In this document: piece after piece, positions 7,007-15,677 of the stretch
Layout: every line of letters starts with the position of its first letter
Position numbering within the stretch: the first letter of the stretch is position 1
Origin: Viridibacterium curvum
GTDB lineage: Bacteria > Pseudomonadota > Gammaproteobacteria > Burkholderiales > Rhodocyclaceae
DNA length: 64,000 bases
NCBI RefSeq assembly: GCF_039544165.1
Contig: NZ_BAABLD010000015.1
Coordinates: 124,001-188,000 of the forward strand
Direction of reading: 5' to 3'
The notes under the pieces: model-generated
Told to the model about the DNA's origin: nothing
The model's input: the letters and a program-made list of their open reading frames with translations, nothing else
Databases searched by the model: none
Position numbers and translations under genes: made by a program

Positions 7007-9723
7007 GCCAACGCCCCTTCTCTCTGTGCAGCACCCTCTGCCGCCAATGCCGCTTCGCAAGCCTGCAGGGCCTCGCGCAGATAAGCCTCGGACGCCGCAC
7101 GCAACGGCGCCATGGCGCGTGCCACAGCCTCGTAGTCCACCGACACGGCAAGCAGGCGCTCGATGTCTTCTGCGTTCTCGCCAATGCGCGCAGCCAGCCC
7201 GAGCTGACGCAGCAGGAATTCCAGTTTGTTCGAGTTGCTGCCCAGATTGCTTTGCCGACGCAACATTGACACGAACTGCTTGCGGAACTTGATCGCAAAG
7301 ATGCTGCCGTGAAAAGTGTCAGTCACGACATAGCGCGCATCGCGGAACGCGGCCAGCACTTCAAAGGGCGACAGGGCCAGGTTCTCGTCACACCAGGGCT
7401 GGAAGGCCCCGATGGAAACCAGGCGCAGCCCTTCGCGGCGCGCCATGGCCTTGACCGTTGCCACCTGGGCCGGATCACTGAAGCGCCCCTCATAGGCATA
7501 CACAAGCAGGTAGCCGGGCCGCAGCACCGGCGGCGGCACCTCGCCCTCGAAGTCGTAGATCAGCGTCGGGTCCAGCACCAGCGCCGGAGTTCGCTGCGCA
7601 TAGCGCTCGACCAGTTTGAAGGTGTTCTCGTCGCGCACGGCGATGCGGAAGAACTTTGCCAGCCCGCTGCCGATCTCGTCCTGCATGCCATCGTCAGTCA
7701 CGTCCTCCACCGAGGCATAGCCGGCCGAAGCGGCATAAGACATGACCTTGCGGGCCGCCACGTTATGGCCGAACAGCTCAGGCACGTAACCGAAGGACTG
7801 GTTCTGTGTGTAGTTGAAGACCTCGTCGCTGCCGATCACCAGCAGATCGCAGCGCGTGTCATGAACCGGCTGCGCCGACACGCCCAGGACCGGCCACACG
7901 CGCTCCGCAAAACACCTGCGCAGATTGCGCCGGAAACGCAGCTTGGCCAGATGGCCCGCGGGGTTGAGCAGGATCGCGGGCAGCTTGCCAAGACGTTGCC
8001 AGCGGTTATCGAGCCTGACTTTCTGCCCGAGGTGACGAGGCGTACCCCAGCGGAAATCCACGAAGCTGACACGATGCCCCTGCATTTCGATGACACGCCG
8101 CAGCGCATGAGCCTGCATGAAGGAGCCGTAGTTCAGCACCCGTTGCATGGACATGATCTTCACCTCCATGCCCCCTGCCGGCACGACCCCCCTTTTCACC
8201 CGCTCCTGCTGCTCGCTGCCGTGCATGAAGTCCTGCACCAGCTCACGCAAAGCGCGCCCCTTCAGCACCCACCCCAATCCCATGTAGGCACTCGTGGACA
8301 AGGCAATACTCGCCAGCCAGTGCAGGCCAAGCTGGTGCACCAGGAACCCTGCCCCGGCACACACGGCAATCAGCATTCCCCCCGAAGTCAGCCCGCGCCA
8401 ATCCGTCTCGTAGCGATAGCCTTCGGCCGCCAGGCGACGCCGCACCCAGGCATTGGCAGCGAACAAGGCCAGCGCATTGCACAGCGGCATGGCCTTGGCC
8501 CCCATCAGGGGCACCAGCGCCATGCCCGGCAAGATCGACGCCGACAGAAACAGGTTTGAAGGAATCAGCAGCGCATAGCGTTCCACGGTCTGTGCCAGCA
8601 CCTCGAGAATCAGTCGGTTCGTCTCCAGCGTCAGCACGATCATCAGTGCCAGCAAGGTCCAGCGCGCCTCGACCCCGTACTTGCCAGCCGACACAGCCTC
8701 CAGCAACTCCCGCCCCGCCGTACCCAGCGCCACGAAGATGAAGCCCTGCAACAACAGGTTGGCCTGCACGATGCGATCGCACAGGCGCGCCACCTGTGCG
8801 AAATCACCGCTTGCTGCATAGCGCGCCACCACCACCGGCCGGATCAGGCCCACCAGCAGCTGCGCCGGCAGATAGCGCTTGATGTATTCGTAGAGCGATT
8901 GCGCAAAGCCGAAGCTCGCCATCGGCTTCACGTCGAGCAGGTGCGAGCCCACCAAACGGTTGGTATTGCCACCAAAAGGCAGGCCAGCCAGATGCTGGGC
9001 GTAACCCGAAGCACAGAAACGCAGCACGCTGCGCAGATGCCTGCGCACCCAACCCGCATCATCAGCCAGCACTGCGGGCTGCTCCTCGGTGTGTTCGAAC
9101 ACCACCTTGAGCGTGCCCACCAGCAACACCATCATGGCCAGGAAGTCACTGAGCGCCTCAAGCCGGATGACATCCAGCAGTCCCACCTGCTCACCCTGCA
9201 ACAGCCAGACCATGCCCACCAGTCGCACGAGCGCCGACAGCGAGAATGCCAGTTGTACGATGCTCTGATGCAGCGTCGACTCCAGCACCTGCGACAAGGC
9301 ATGCGCCGTCACCCGGAACAAGACCACCAGCAGGTACACCTCGAACGCCAGCACGGCGTTGTCCAGCCCGATCAGGGGTGCCGACCACCCCGACAACCAC
9401 CAGGCCAGCAGCACGGCAGCGGCCAGAATCACCGTACGCAGGAACAGGCCACCGAGCACTACCTCGCGCAGCGCGATGCGGTAGTTCTTGACGTACAGCT
9501 CGGGCACATAGCGCAACAGACCGTGGCTGATACCCAGCCCTGCCAGTGCGGTGAACACTTCGACCAAGGCCACCAGCACCGAGTAGTCGGCGAAGTCGGC
9601 CACCGACAGGGCGCGCACGACCAGCACCATGGCAAAGAAGCCGGCCCCTGCCGACACCAGTTTGCCCAGACCGAAATGCAGCAACCCACGCCGCAAGCGC
9701 GCACTGCCGTAGCGACTGCTCAC
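6997..9723 (-). CDS. Flippase (Wzx-like) fused to polysaccharide pyruvyltransferase domain
   Basis: One uninterrupted frame of 908 residues. Residues 1 to about 500 are a polytopic MATE/Wzx-type flippase that would move the lipid-linked repeat unit across the inner membrane: GLGKLVSAGAGFFAMVLVVR near residue 17 is the usual first helix and about a dozen hydrophobic segments follow. Residues from about 519 to the end match a polysaccharide pyruvyltransferase (WcaK/CsaB type): QRVLNYGSFMQAHALRR at its start, DLLVIGSDEVFN in the middle and the ARYVVTDTFHGSIFAI loop, which adds a ketal pyruvate from PEP. The GTG start at 9721-9723 overlaps the TGA of the upstream gene. An internal ATG at 8169 could begin a separate pyruvyltransferase, and a run of six C at 8187-8192 close to the junction could hide a frameshift. 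Confidence 0.82.
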   Translation of the reverse strand: MSSRYGSARLRRGLLHFGLGKLVSAGAGFFAMVLVVRALSVADFADYSVLVALVEVFTALAGLGISHGLLRYVPELYVKNYRIALREVVLGGLFLRTVILAAAVLLAWWLSGWSAPLIGLDNAVLAFEVYLLVVLFRVTAHALSQVLESTLHQSIVQLAFSLSALVRLVGMVWLLQGEQVGLLDVIRLEALSDFLAMMVLLVGTLKVVFEHTEEQPAVLADDAGWVRRHLRSVLRFCASGYAQHLAGLPFGGNTNRLVGSHLLDVKPMASFGFAQSLYEYIKRYLPAQLLVGLIRPVVVARYAASGDFAQVARLCDRIVQANLLLQGFIFVALGTAGRELLEAVSAGKYGVEARWTLLALMIVLTLETNRLILEVLAQTVERYALLIPSNLFLSASILPGMALVPLMGAKAMPLCNALALFAANAWVRRRLAAEGYRYETDWRGLTSGGMLIAVCAGAGFLVHQLGLHWLASIALSTSAYMGLGWVLKGRALRELVQDFMHGSEQQERVKRGVVPAGGMEVKIMSMQRVLNYGSFMQAHALRRVIEMQGHRVSFVDFRWGTPRHLGQKVRLDNRWQRLGKLPAILLNPAGHLAKLRFRRNLRRCFAERVWPVLGVSAQPVHDTRCDLLVIGSDEVFNYTQNQSFGYVPELFGHNVAARKVMSYAASAGYASVEDVTDDGMQDEIGSGLAKFFRIAVRDENTFKLVERYAQRTPALVLDPTLIYDFEGEVPPPVLRPGYLLVYAYEGRFSDPAQVATVKAMARREGLRLVSIGAFQPWCDENLALSPFEVLAAFRDARYVVTDTFHGSIFAIKFRKQFVSMLRRQSNLGSNSNKLEFLLRQLGLAARIGENAEDIERLLAVSVDYEAVARAMAPLRAASEAYLREALQACEAALAAEGAAQREGALACP

Positions 9724-10940
9724 CTGCTCACTCCCAGAATCTCCTGATACTTGCGCAGCACGATCTCCGCCAGGATCGGATAAGTGCGATTCGCCGCCAC
9801 CCAGGCCGGCCCGCGTGCCCCCATGGCCTCGGCCTCGGCGGGGTTGGCCAGCATCCAGCGCATGGCCTCTGCAAAGGCCCCGGCATCCCACTCCACGCAC
9901 AGGCCAGCGCCGCTCTCTGCGATGACGGAGCTCTGATCGGGGTGCGAGTTGCAAACGACGGGACGCCCCAGCGCCATGTACTCAAAGAGCTTGGTCGGGG
10001 ACCCCGCCAGCAACACGCGGGACGGATGGATCGGCGACACGCAAACAGCTGCCGAGGCCGCGTAAGCCCATGCCTCTTCGATCGGCAGGAAGCCCGTAAA
10101 GGTCACGGCGTCAGCCACCCCCAACCGGTCCGCCAACGCCTCCAGTGCGACCCGTTCGTGCGGATAGTCCCCTTCGCCCACCACCACCAGGCGCGCAGCA
10201 GGCATGTCAGCGCGCAGACGGGCAAAGGCTTCGATCAGCATTTCGAGTCGCCGGACTGCACCCAGCGTGCCCACGTAGACGATGCGCCCTGCAACGATTT
10301 TCACAGAGGCCTTGCTGGCCCATCCAAGCAAGCGCTCAGGTACGCCCATGGGAACCGCAGTCATGCGCGCCATCGGGACACCATAAGCCGCAATGTCGCG
10401 GGCCATCTGCTCGGTCTGCACAAACGAATGCGTCGCACGCGGGATGATGAAGCGGTACAACAAGGCCTGCTCCAGTCGCCCTTTCAGGTACTGCAAGCGG
10501 CCTTTGATGCCTCCCCGCGACAGCCCGACTTCGATGTGGTGCTCGGGGAACGGATAGGAACACCAATACACGAACGGCTTGCCCATCAACCGGGTCAGCA
10601 CCGCCGCCAGACTGGACGCAAAGAACTTGTCGCGACACTGCACGATCTGGATCTGGCTGCAGCGGAAGTTGCGCCACACCAGCAGCATGTCGAATGCAAT
10701 GAACAGCAATCGGTTCAGCAGGGTACGCGCAGGCCACCCGGCCCCTAAGCGCGGCGGCAAGCGCACGGGCTGACCGCAGTATTCGTGGCGCGTACCTTCG
10801 CTGGCGTCACTGCCGGCCATCAACCATTTTGTTGCCACGCCACGCGCAGCCAGCGCTTCGCCGAACAGCTCGCGCAGATCGACGCGATAGGCGGGATAGA
10901 CATCGGTCGTCGAATAGAAGATGCGCATGTCGCCCGTCAC
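9720..10940 (-). CDS. Glycosyltransferase family 4
   Basis: A 406-residue GT-B glycosyltransferase. Donor-domain signatures are YVGTLGAVRRLEMLIEAF near residue 232, VVVGEGDYP near 260, and the late SPTKLFEYMALGRPVV, whose E-Y-M-A-L-G-x-P-V is the GT4 nucleotide-binding stretch. A hydrophobic patch near residue 80 (LLFIAFDMLLVW) may bind the membrane. The GTG start at 10940 overlaps the stop of the upstream glycosidase gene as GTGA; an ATG at 10928 is an alternative. The 3' end overlaps the flippase start in the same way. It probably builds the repeat unit; specificity is unknown. Confidence 0.88.
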   Translation of the reverse strand: MTGDMRIFYSTTDVYPAYRVDLRELFGEALAARGVATKWLMAGSDASEGTRHEYCGQPVRLPPRLGAGWPARTLLNRLLFIAFDMLLVWRNFRCSQIQIVQCRDKFFASSLAAVLTRLMGKPFVYWCSYPFPEHHIEVGLSRGGIKGRLQYLKGRLEQALLYRFIIPRATHSFVQTEQMARDIAAYGVPMARMTAVPMGVPERLLGWASKASVKIVAGRIVYVGTLGAVRRLEMLIEAFARLRADMPAARLVVVGEGDYPHERVALEALADRLGVADAVTFTGFLPIEEAWAYAASAAVCVSPIHPSRVLLAGSPTKLFEYMALGRPVVCNSHPDQSSVIAESGAGLCVEWDAGAFAEAMRWMLANPAEAEAMGARGPAWVAANRTYPILAEIVLRKYQEILGVSR

Positions 10941-12532
10941 TTTTCAACCGCCGCCCGCAGATCGAGCCGCAGGGTGTAGACCGCCTGCGGCGGCAGGGTG
11001 ATTGCCGCCACGCCCTCTTTGTCGAACGACAGCTGCACGCTGCTAGCGAGCGGTCGCAGTCGATCAGGACTCGCGTAGTTGTTGGCCTCCAGTTGGGTAT
11101 CGCTAAGCGCTACGACTGAAGCCTTGATCGATTGGCCACGCAACGCGGGAATACGCACCGATGTTGTGGCGCTGGACTTGCTCCGATTGACCGCCCAGAG
11201 CGCGTAGCGCTGTCGCGCTTCGTCGGTCATTGCAACTGCATGTGTGTCATAACCCCCGTCATACCCGCTCTGGCTGCGCGAATGAGTTTGCGTTGGCAGC
11301 ACAACAGGAAGCATGCTTTCACGCAGTATCCGCGTCGCAAGAAACACAGCGCCAGGCCACAACCTCGCCTTGTCCGCCGATTGATGGAACATAGGCCAGG
11401 GACCATCTGTGGCGTGCAGCGTATGTATGTACGCCCCCTGAACCTCGGGAATCTGCGAGGCAGATATCAGCATATCGGCCGTACTCACTGCAGCTTGCAA
11501 ACTAGCAGTGCCTTTCCAGGCGGCTTTGTTAATTCCCCCGCCGCTCCACATTCCTTGCGGCACTTGAGCGTGCTCAGTGATCCAGAACCTCACCGACTCA
11601 TCTTGAGTGCGGACACTTTTCGCATCGGCGATCGCAGCACACAATCCAAGTAGTTTTTGAGGGAGCGGCGGCTGTGCACCATTGCCGTCGTAGTAAATAT
11701 GGATCGCATACTCATCAACAAGCCCCTTCAAGCGCGCTGCAGTGTCCCGATTGTATTGGGCACTTGTAAACCCTTCTTTGCTCATCGCGGGATACTCTTG
11801 CTGCGAGATCACAAATGTGGATTTCGCATCCACGGCCCGAATCGCTAACGCCACATCACGCGCGACCTGCGTCAGCTTCTCGGGCCTCCAGCGCACGGTA
11901 TGCCGGTCTAATTCGTTCCCAAGCTCCCACCGGAACACAGACGGCTTGCCTGCGGTCCGGCGCGCAGCCAGCTTAGCTGCCAATGCACTGGCCTCCGAAG
12001 CCATAACCGAGCTCGGCTGCTCGCCCTGCTCACGCCCATACAGATTGGCTATGTACCAGGCAGTACCACCTACCTCTGCAACGAAGTCCAAATATTCGTC
12101 CGGACCAAAATCAAACGCGATGGGCGGCGTCCACCCTGCGCGCGCACTCTTTTTCCGGTCACCTCTCGGCTGTTCTGCTTCTCGCCAATTCACGTGATTT
12201 GCTGCACCATCGCCTCCCCCGGGGTATCGATATACGGCACCCGGAAAAGCTTTGAGCGCGTCCACCAGTTCTGCTCTGGCGCGCGCACGTGCTGAATCCC
12301 ACAGACTAAGCTGGAACTCGATCCACTCGACGTTGAAACCAAAAAAACTCGGCTGCAGATTGCGTGCGGCCTTGCTGCTATCGACGTCTATCAAATAGCC
12401 GTCTGACTTACGGACAAAGACGTTTTCCGGGCACGCAGGGTGCGAAAAACCCTTATCAAACAAACCGGCGTGCGCCATCGCTGTAAAGGTGCCAATCGCA
12501 AAGCACGTCAATGCGCGAAGTGATTTGTGCAT
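10937..12532 (-). CDS. Secreted glycoside hydrolase, clan GH-A-like
   Basis: A 531-residue protein with a signal peptide (residues 1 to about 22, hydrophobic core CFAIGTFTAMA, cleavage after AHA). WELGNELD at 202-209 looks like the acid/base motif of clan GH-A with E207, and WITEHAQ at 317-323 offers nucleophile E320; their spacing suits arabinofuranosidase-like or GH39-like TIM barrels. A beta-rich C-terminal part follows. In the methanolan locus of Methylobacillus a glycosyl hydrolase also sits in the eps operon, so this enzyme may trim or release the exported polymer in the periplasm. I chose ATG 12532 for the signal peptide. The gene is richer in A/T than the eps core. Family assignment is by motif only. 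Confidence 0.72.
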   Translation of the reverse strand: MHKSLRALTCFAIGTFTAMAHAGLFDKGFSHPACPENVFVRKSDGYLIDVDSSKAARNLQPSFFGFNVEWIEFQLSLWDSARARARAELVDALKAFPGAVYRYPGGGDGAANHVNWREAEQPRGDRKKSARAGWTPPIAFDFGPDEYLDFVAEVGGTAWYIANLYGREQGEQPSSVMASEASALAAKLAARRTAGKPSVFRWELGNELDRHTVRWRPEKLTQVARDVALAIRAVDAKSTFVISQQEYPAMSKEGFTSAQYNRDTAARLKGLVDEYAIHIYYDGNGAQPPLPQKLLGLCAAIADAKSVRTQDESVRFWITEHAQVPQGMWSGGGINKAAWKGTASLQAAVSTADMLISASQIPEVQGAYIHTLHATDGPWPMFHQSADKARLWPGAVFLATRILRESMLPVVLPTQTHSRSQSGYDGGYDTHAVAMTDEARQRYALWAVNRSKSSATTSVRIPALRGQSIKASVVALSDTQLEANNYASPDRLRPLASSVQLSFDKEGVAAITLPPQAVYTLRLDLRAAVEK

Positions 12533-12542
12533 CGCGCTTCCC

Positions 12543-14036
12543 TTACCTGCCACGACGCGAATCCTCAAGATTGCTCATGCACAGAATGTAGGATGCCACT
12601 GTGACGAACATCGCCTGCATTCCCAAGTCAATAACGAAGTAGTTGATCAGGAATAGCGAGAAAACAAAGACTGGAATCGCGGCTTTAGCCGTTAACACAA
12701 GCGGCCAGTGTGCTGTCCCAAGCTGCGAATCCACAAGCGCAGATGCGGATCGATATAGAGTCCACATCATCCCTGCGACTGCCAGCACACCAAGAACACC
12801 TACCTCCCACAGCAGGGCCGACAAGCTCGTCAAACCAATGTTGTATCCGCGATAACGCTTGGCCGCGATTGAAACATCGCCACTGACGGCAGATCCGCTA
12901 TTCGTAGCTCCTGGGCCATGCCCAATCAGTACTTTGTCGAAACTGCCTTTAATCACATTTTCTTCAAACCAATGTCTGTAGACGGTTGTGCGATTAAGCA
13001 AGGAGCGCCCGTAGCCCCGCTCCCCGAAATTGGTCAGAACACTATCCTTGAGAAAGCTATCTAACCGGCCAGCCTGCTTCCCCCCGCCGGCACCTGGCAA
13101 CATTGAGTACCCAGCGAGCAGACCGCCAACAAGAGCGATAGCGACGATGCTGCCGCCAATGAACTGCAACGGGTTCTTCAACAGTTTGTCCCGATACACA
13201 GTGAAGAGCGCCATGGGCAGCAAAACAACAATGGCCTTCGCTTCATTGAACAGCATGGGCAAAAGAATGAATGCTGAGAACAACAGCACCTGATTCCGAC
13301 TCAACCTCTCGCTACGCTTCAACGCAAACGCGAGCGCCAGGGTAATGCTGGCCAGAACCGCACTATCCATGCTGAGACCACCACCGTGCAGGTTGCCACC
13401 GAACGTGCCAGACACGATATCGACTGGCACCACGCCCTGCGCAGCGTCCAGATCATTGGTGCGTTTGGGCACGAGCACGAAATACTGGTGCAGGGCAAAG
13501 GGCCACTGGATGAGCGCGAGCCCGAGCAGGAAATAAAGGAAGCGCCCTGCTTCGGCGGCGGTGTAGCCCATGAAGACAATGGCAAGCAGCAAACCCCATA
13601 GCTGGAAATAGCTCTTCAGCCCCACAGCCGCGACAGCAATGCTGCCGCTCTGCAGCATGTTGGCGAGGAAGGCGATGACGAACAGGGCTGCGGCCCAGAA
13701 GAAGAAACGGCGCGAATCTTCAGACAGTTTGACGCGACCCGCCCACAGCGAACTGATCAGCACGACAGCGCCGATGGCGACACCCAGCAGGGAAACCAGC
13801 CAGCGTACGGCCTGCCACTTGGGCACATACAACTGCAGGAGGCCGGCCACTACCAGAGCACCAAGCAGGGCCAGCCAGACCGCAGCGCGTGGCCGGGCCA
13901 GGATGGCAAGGCCCGCGAAAGGCGCCAGCACGATGATGACGGGCGGGTACCAACCGACACCAATGAGCCAACCGAGGATGAGGCACAACGGCGCGACAAG
14001 AGCAAAGATTCGCAGACCGGGGTTGATGCGGATCAC
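12543..14036 (-). CDS. O-antigen ligase/polymerase-like membrane protein
   Basis: A 497-residue polytopic membrane protein with about eleven hydrophobic segments and one large loop (roughly residues 320-400) that contains RGYGRSLLNRTTVYRHWFE and IGHGPGATNS. This fits the WaaL/Wzy O-antigen ligase superfamily, whose members use a big periplasmic loop with a conserved Arg and His/Gly-rich stretch. As the only such gene in the locus it is the best candidate for the repeat-unit polymerase. It follows epsI by 15 bases and precedes the glycosidase by 10, so it belongs to the eps operon. Polymerase and ligase cannot be told apart here. Confidence 0.75.
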   Translation of the reverse strand: MIRINPGLRIFALVAPLCLILGWLIGVGWYPPVIIVLAPFAGLAILARPRAAVWLALLGALVVAGLLQLYVPKWQAVRWLVSLLGVAIGAVVLISSLWAGRVKLSEDSRRFFFWAAALFVIAFLANMLQSGSIAVAAVGLKSYFQLWGLLLAIVFMGYTAAEAGRFLYFLLGLALIQWPFALHQYFVLVPKRTNDLDAAQGVVPVDIVSGTFGGNLHGGGLSMDSAVLASITLALAFALKRSERLSRNQVLLFSAFILLPMLFNEAKAIVVLLPMALFTVYRDKLLKNPLQFIGGSIVAIALVGGLLAGYSMLPGAGGGKQAGRLDSFLKDSVLTNFGERGYGRSLLNRTTVYRHWFEENVIKGSFDKVLIGHGPGATNSGSAVSGDVSIAAKRYRGYNIGLTSLSALLWEVGVLGVLAVAGMMWTLYRSASALVDSQLGTAHWPLVLTAKAAIPVFVFSLFLINYFVIDLGMQAMFVTVASYILCMSNLEDSRRGR

Positions 14037-14051
14037 GCTGCCACCCCGCGA

Positions 14052-14759
14052 TCAAAGGCCGGTGAGAAGCTGGCGGTCGCGCGGGCTGAGCGCGGCGACG
14101 AGGTCCTTGATGAAGGCGGCCTGCAAGGCAAAGGCGGCCTGGCTGTCTCTGTCGATGCTGGATACGCGAAACAACAGGCCATCGGGAATCTGGCCTTGCA
14201 GGCTGTAGTGCATTTCGACGAGCTTTTTGTCGATGCCGCCGACGCTGGCGCGCTCGCCGATGATGGTCCAGTAGGTGACGGGCTCGAAACGCTGGCTCTG
14301 CAAATTTGTTTCGAGCTTGCGCACGGGAATGCGGCCTGCAGGGAGGAGCAGTTCGCTTTTAGTGTTGCTGTCGACCTGGAAGCCTTGTGCGGGGTAGCAC
14401 ACCTCGGGGTAGTGCAGCAGCATGCCGTCGCGTTGGTCTTCGCCATAGGCGATGGTGAGCATGACGCGCTCGCCACGGCTGTTGATGTAGGCGCGTGCGA
14501 GCAGTTGGCTGTAGAGGCGGTCGAGGGTTTCCTGCTGCTGCGGGTTCACGATGCCGCCGAAGCTGCGGGTATCCAGTTGCCAGCCGGCGAACTGCTTGGG
14601 AATGGCTTTCTCGACATCGACCTTGCCGCGCAGGTCGACGAGCTTGTGACGGGGTGTCATGGCCCATGCCCCTGCTGCGGCGACGAGCATGATGAGTAGC
14701 GCAATGGCGGCGCGACGCAATTCGTTACGGAGGGGTTGCATCAGCTGGGCTTCAGACAC
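14052..14759 (-). CDS. epsI: Exosortase-associated protein EpsI (B type)
   Basis: A 235-residue protein with one N-terminal membrane helix (residues about 15-34) and a periplasmic domain. It shows the EpsI-family features AIPKQFAGWQ, near residue 53, and the central YGEDQRDGMLLHYPEVCYPAQGF stretch around residues 105-127 with its conserved Tyr, His, Pro and Cys. EpsI proteins always accompany exosortases; in some systems they are fused to them. Their exact task is unknown, though a role in polymer export or processing is assumed. The start overlaps the xrtB stop by eight bases. Confidence 0.92.
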   Translation of the reverse strand: MSEAQLMQPLRNELRRAAIALLIMLVAAAGAWAMTPRHKLVDLRGKVDVEKAIPKQFAGWQLDTRSFGGIVNPQQQETLDRLYSQLLARAYINSRGERVMLTIAYGEDQRDGMLLHYPEVCYPAQGFQVDSNTKSELLLPAGRIPVRKLETNLQSQRFEPVTYWTIIGERASVGGIDKKLVEMHYSLQGQIPDGLLFRVSSIDRDSQAAFALQAAFIKDLVAALSPRDRQLLTGL

Positions 14760-15627
14760 CGGCAGCCTCCCTGGGTGCGCTCAGCCTGAGCAATGAGTCG
14801 GCGCCGATGATGAGCAACAGGGCGCTGATGAACAGGACCATGCCCGCAAAGCCATGCACGAAGCCCTGCCCTGCTTCGTCTCCGAAGTAGTAGGTAATGA
14901 GGGTGAGGGCGATGACGCGGATGACGTTGGCGGCGAATGAGATGGGGATGATAAGGATGGCCAGTGCAATGTTGCGTATGGCCGAGCTGTGGCGCACGAG
15001 GTTGAGATAGAGCAGCCCCATGGCTTCGAGAGTGAAGAGGGTTTGCAGACCGGCGCAGGCGTCGGCAACCAGCAGCTGGTACTGGCCGACTTGCAGGATG
15101 ACGCCGGTACGGGCCACGGGGTAGTCGGCAAGGAAAAGGATTTGCTCGACCACGATGGAGACGGCGAGCTTCATGGGCTGCGTGAGGGCATCAACGATGG
15201 TGCCGGGCAGCGGGATCATGAAGAGCATGAAGAAGAGCGCGAACCAGGCGGCCTTGAGGGAGTGAATGCCGCGCAGTAGCAGCAGCAGGCCGGCAATCAT
15301 CCAGATGAGGGAGCCAACTTCGAACAGCAGGATGCCTTGCGAACGACCGAGGACGTAAAAGGCGGCCGCGAGGCAGATGATGGGCCAGGCGATGGCCGGC
15401 ATCGGACGGGCTTTCTCGGGCGTGAAGATGTCAGACCATTTGAGCCACAGCAGCCCGATGGATACGAGCAGCACGATGGGGCCGTGAGCCTGGGCTTCGG
15501 TGCCCCAGATGGTTTGCAGCAGGCCGACCACACTGGGTACATAGAGCGCACACAGACCAGCCAGGACCACCAGCCAGGGCAGATAGCGCTGGCGGAGTTC
15601 GGGGGCGGGCAGGATGTTGAGGTTCAT
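14752..15627 (-). CDS. xrtB: Exosortase B (XrtB/EpsH), PEP-CTERM transpeptidase
   Basis: A 291-residue inner membrane protein with about eight helices. The exosortase catalytic residues are all visible: Cys191 in ADACAGLQTL, Arg237 in NVIRVIA and His258 in FVHGFAG. Exosortases recognise the C-terminal PEP-CTERM signal of exported proteins, cleave it and probably attach the protein to another molecule. This is the only exosortase in the window, and one PEP-CTERM protein is encoded 4.5 kb away. The B-type assignment rests on the gene order epsD-epsE-epsF-epsG-exosortase-epsI, which is characteristic of this branch. Confidence 0.93.
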   Translation of the reverse strand: MNLNILPAPELRQRYLPWLVVLAGLCALYVPSVVGLLQTIWGTEAQAHGPIVLLVSIGLLWLKWSDIFTPEKARPMPAIAWPIICLAAAFYVLGRSQGILLFEVGSLIWMIAGLLLLLRGIHSLKAAWFALFFMLFMIPLPGTIVDALTQPMKLAVSIVVEQILFLADYPVARTGVILQVGQYQLLVADACAGLQTLFTLEAMGLLYLNLVRHSSAIRNIALAILIIPISFAANVIRVIALTLITYYFGDEAGQGFVHGFAGMVLFISALLLIIGADSLLRLSAPREAAGV

Positions 15628-15677
15628 GACGGGCAGGATCGGCTGCAGCGACGATGCGTCGTCTGCGTCGGCGTGGA

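Noticed and set aside
9724..9954. N-terminal extension of the flippase-pyruvyltransferase protein to 985 residues
   Set aside because: The extra 77 residues are Arg/Gly-rich and antisense-like and lie wholly inside the upstream glycosyltransferase gene; the GTG at 9723 overlapping its stop is the natural start.
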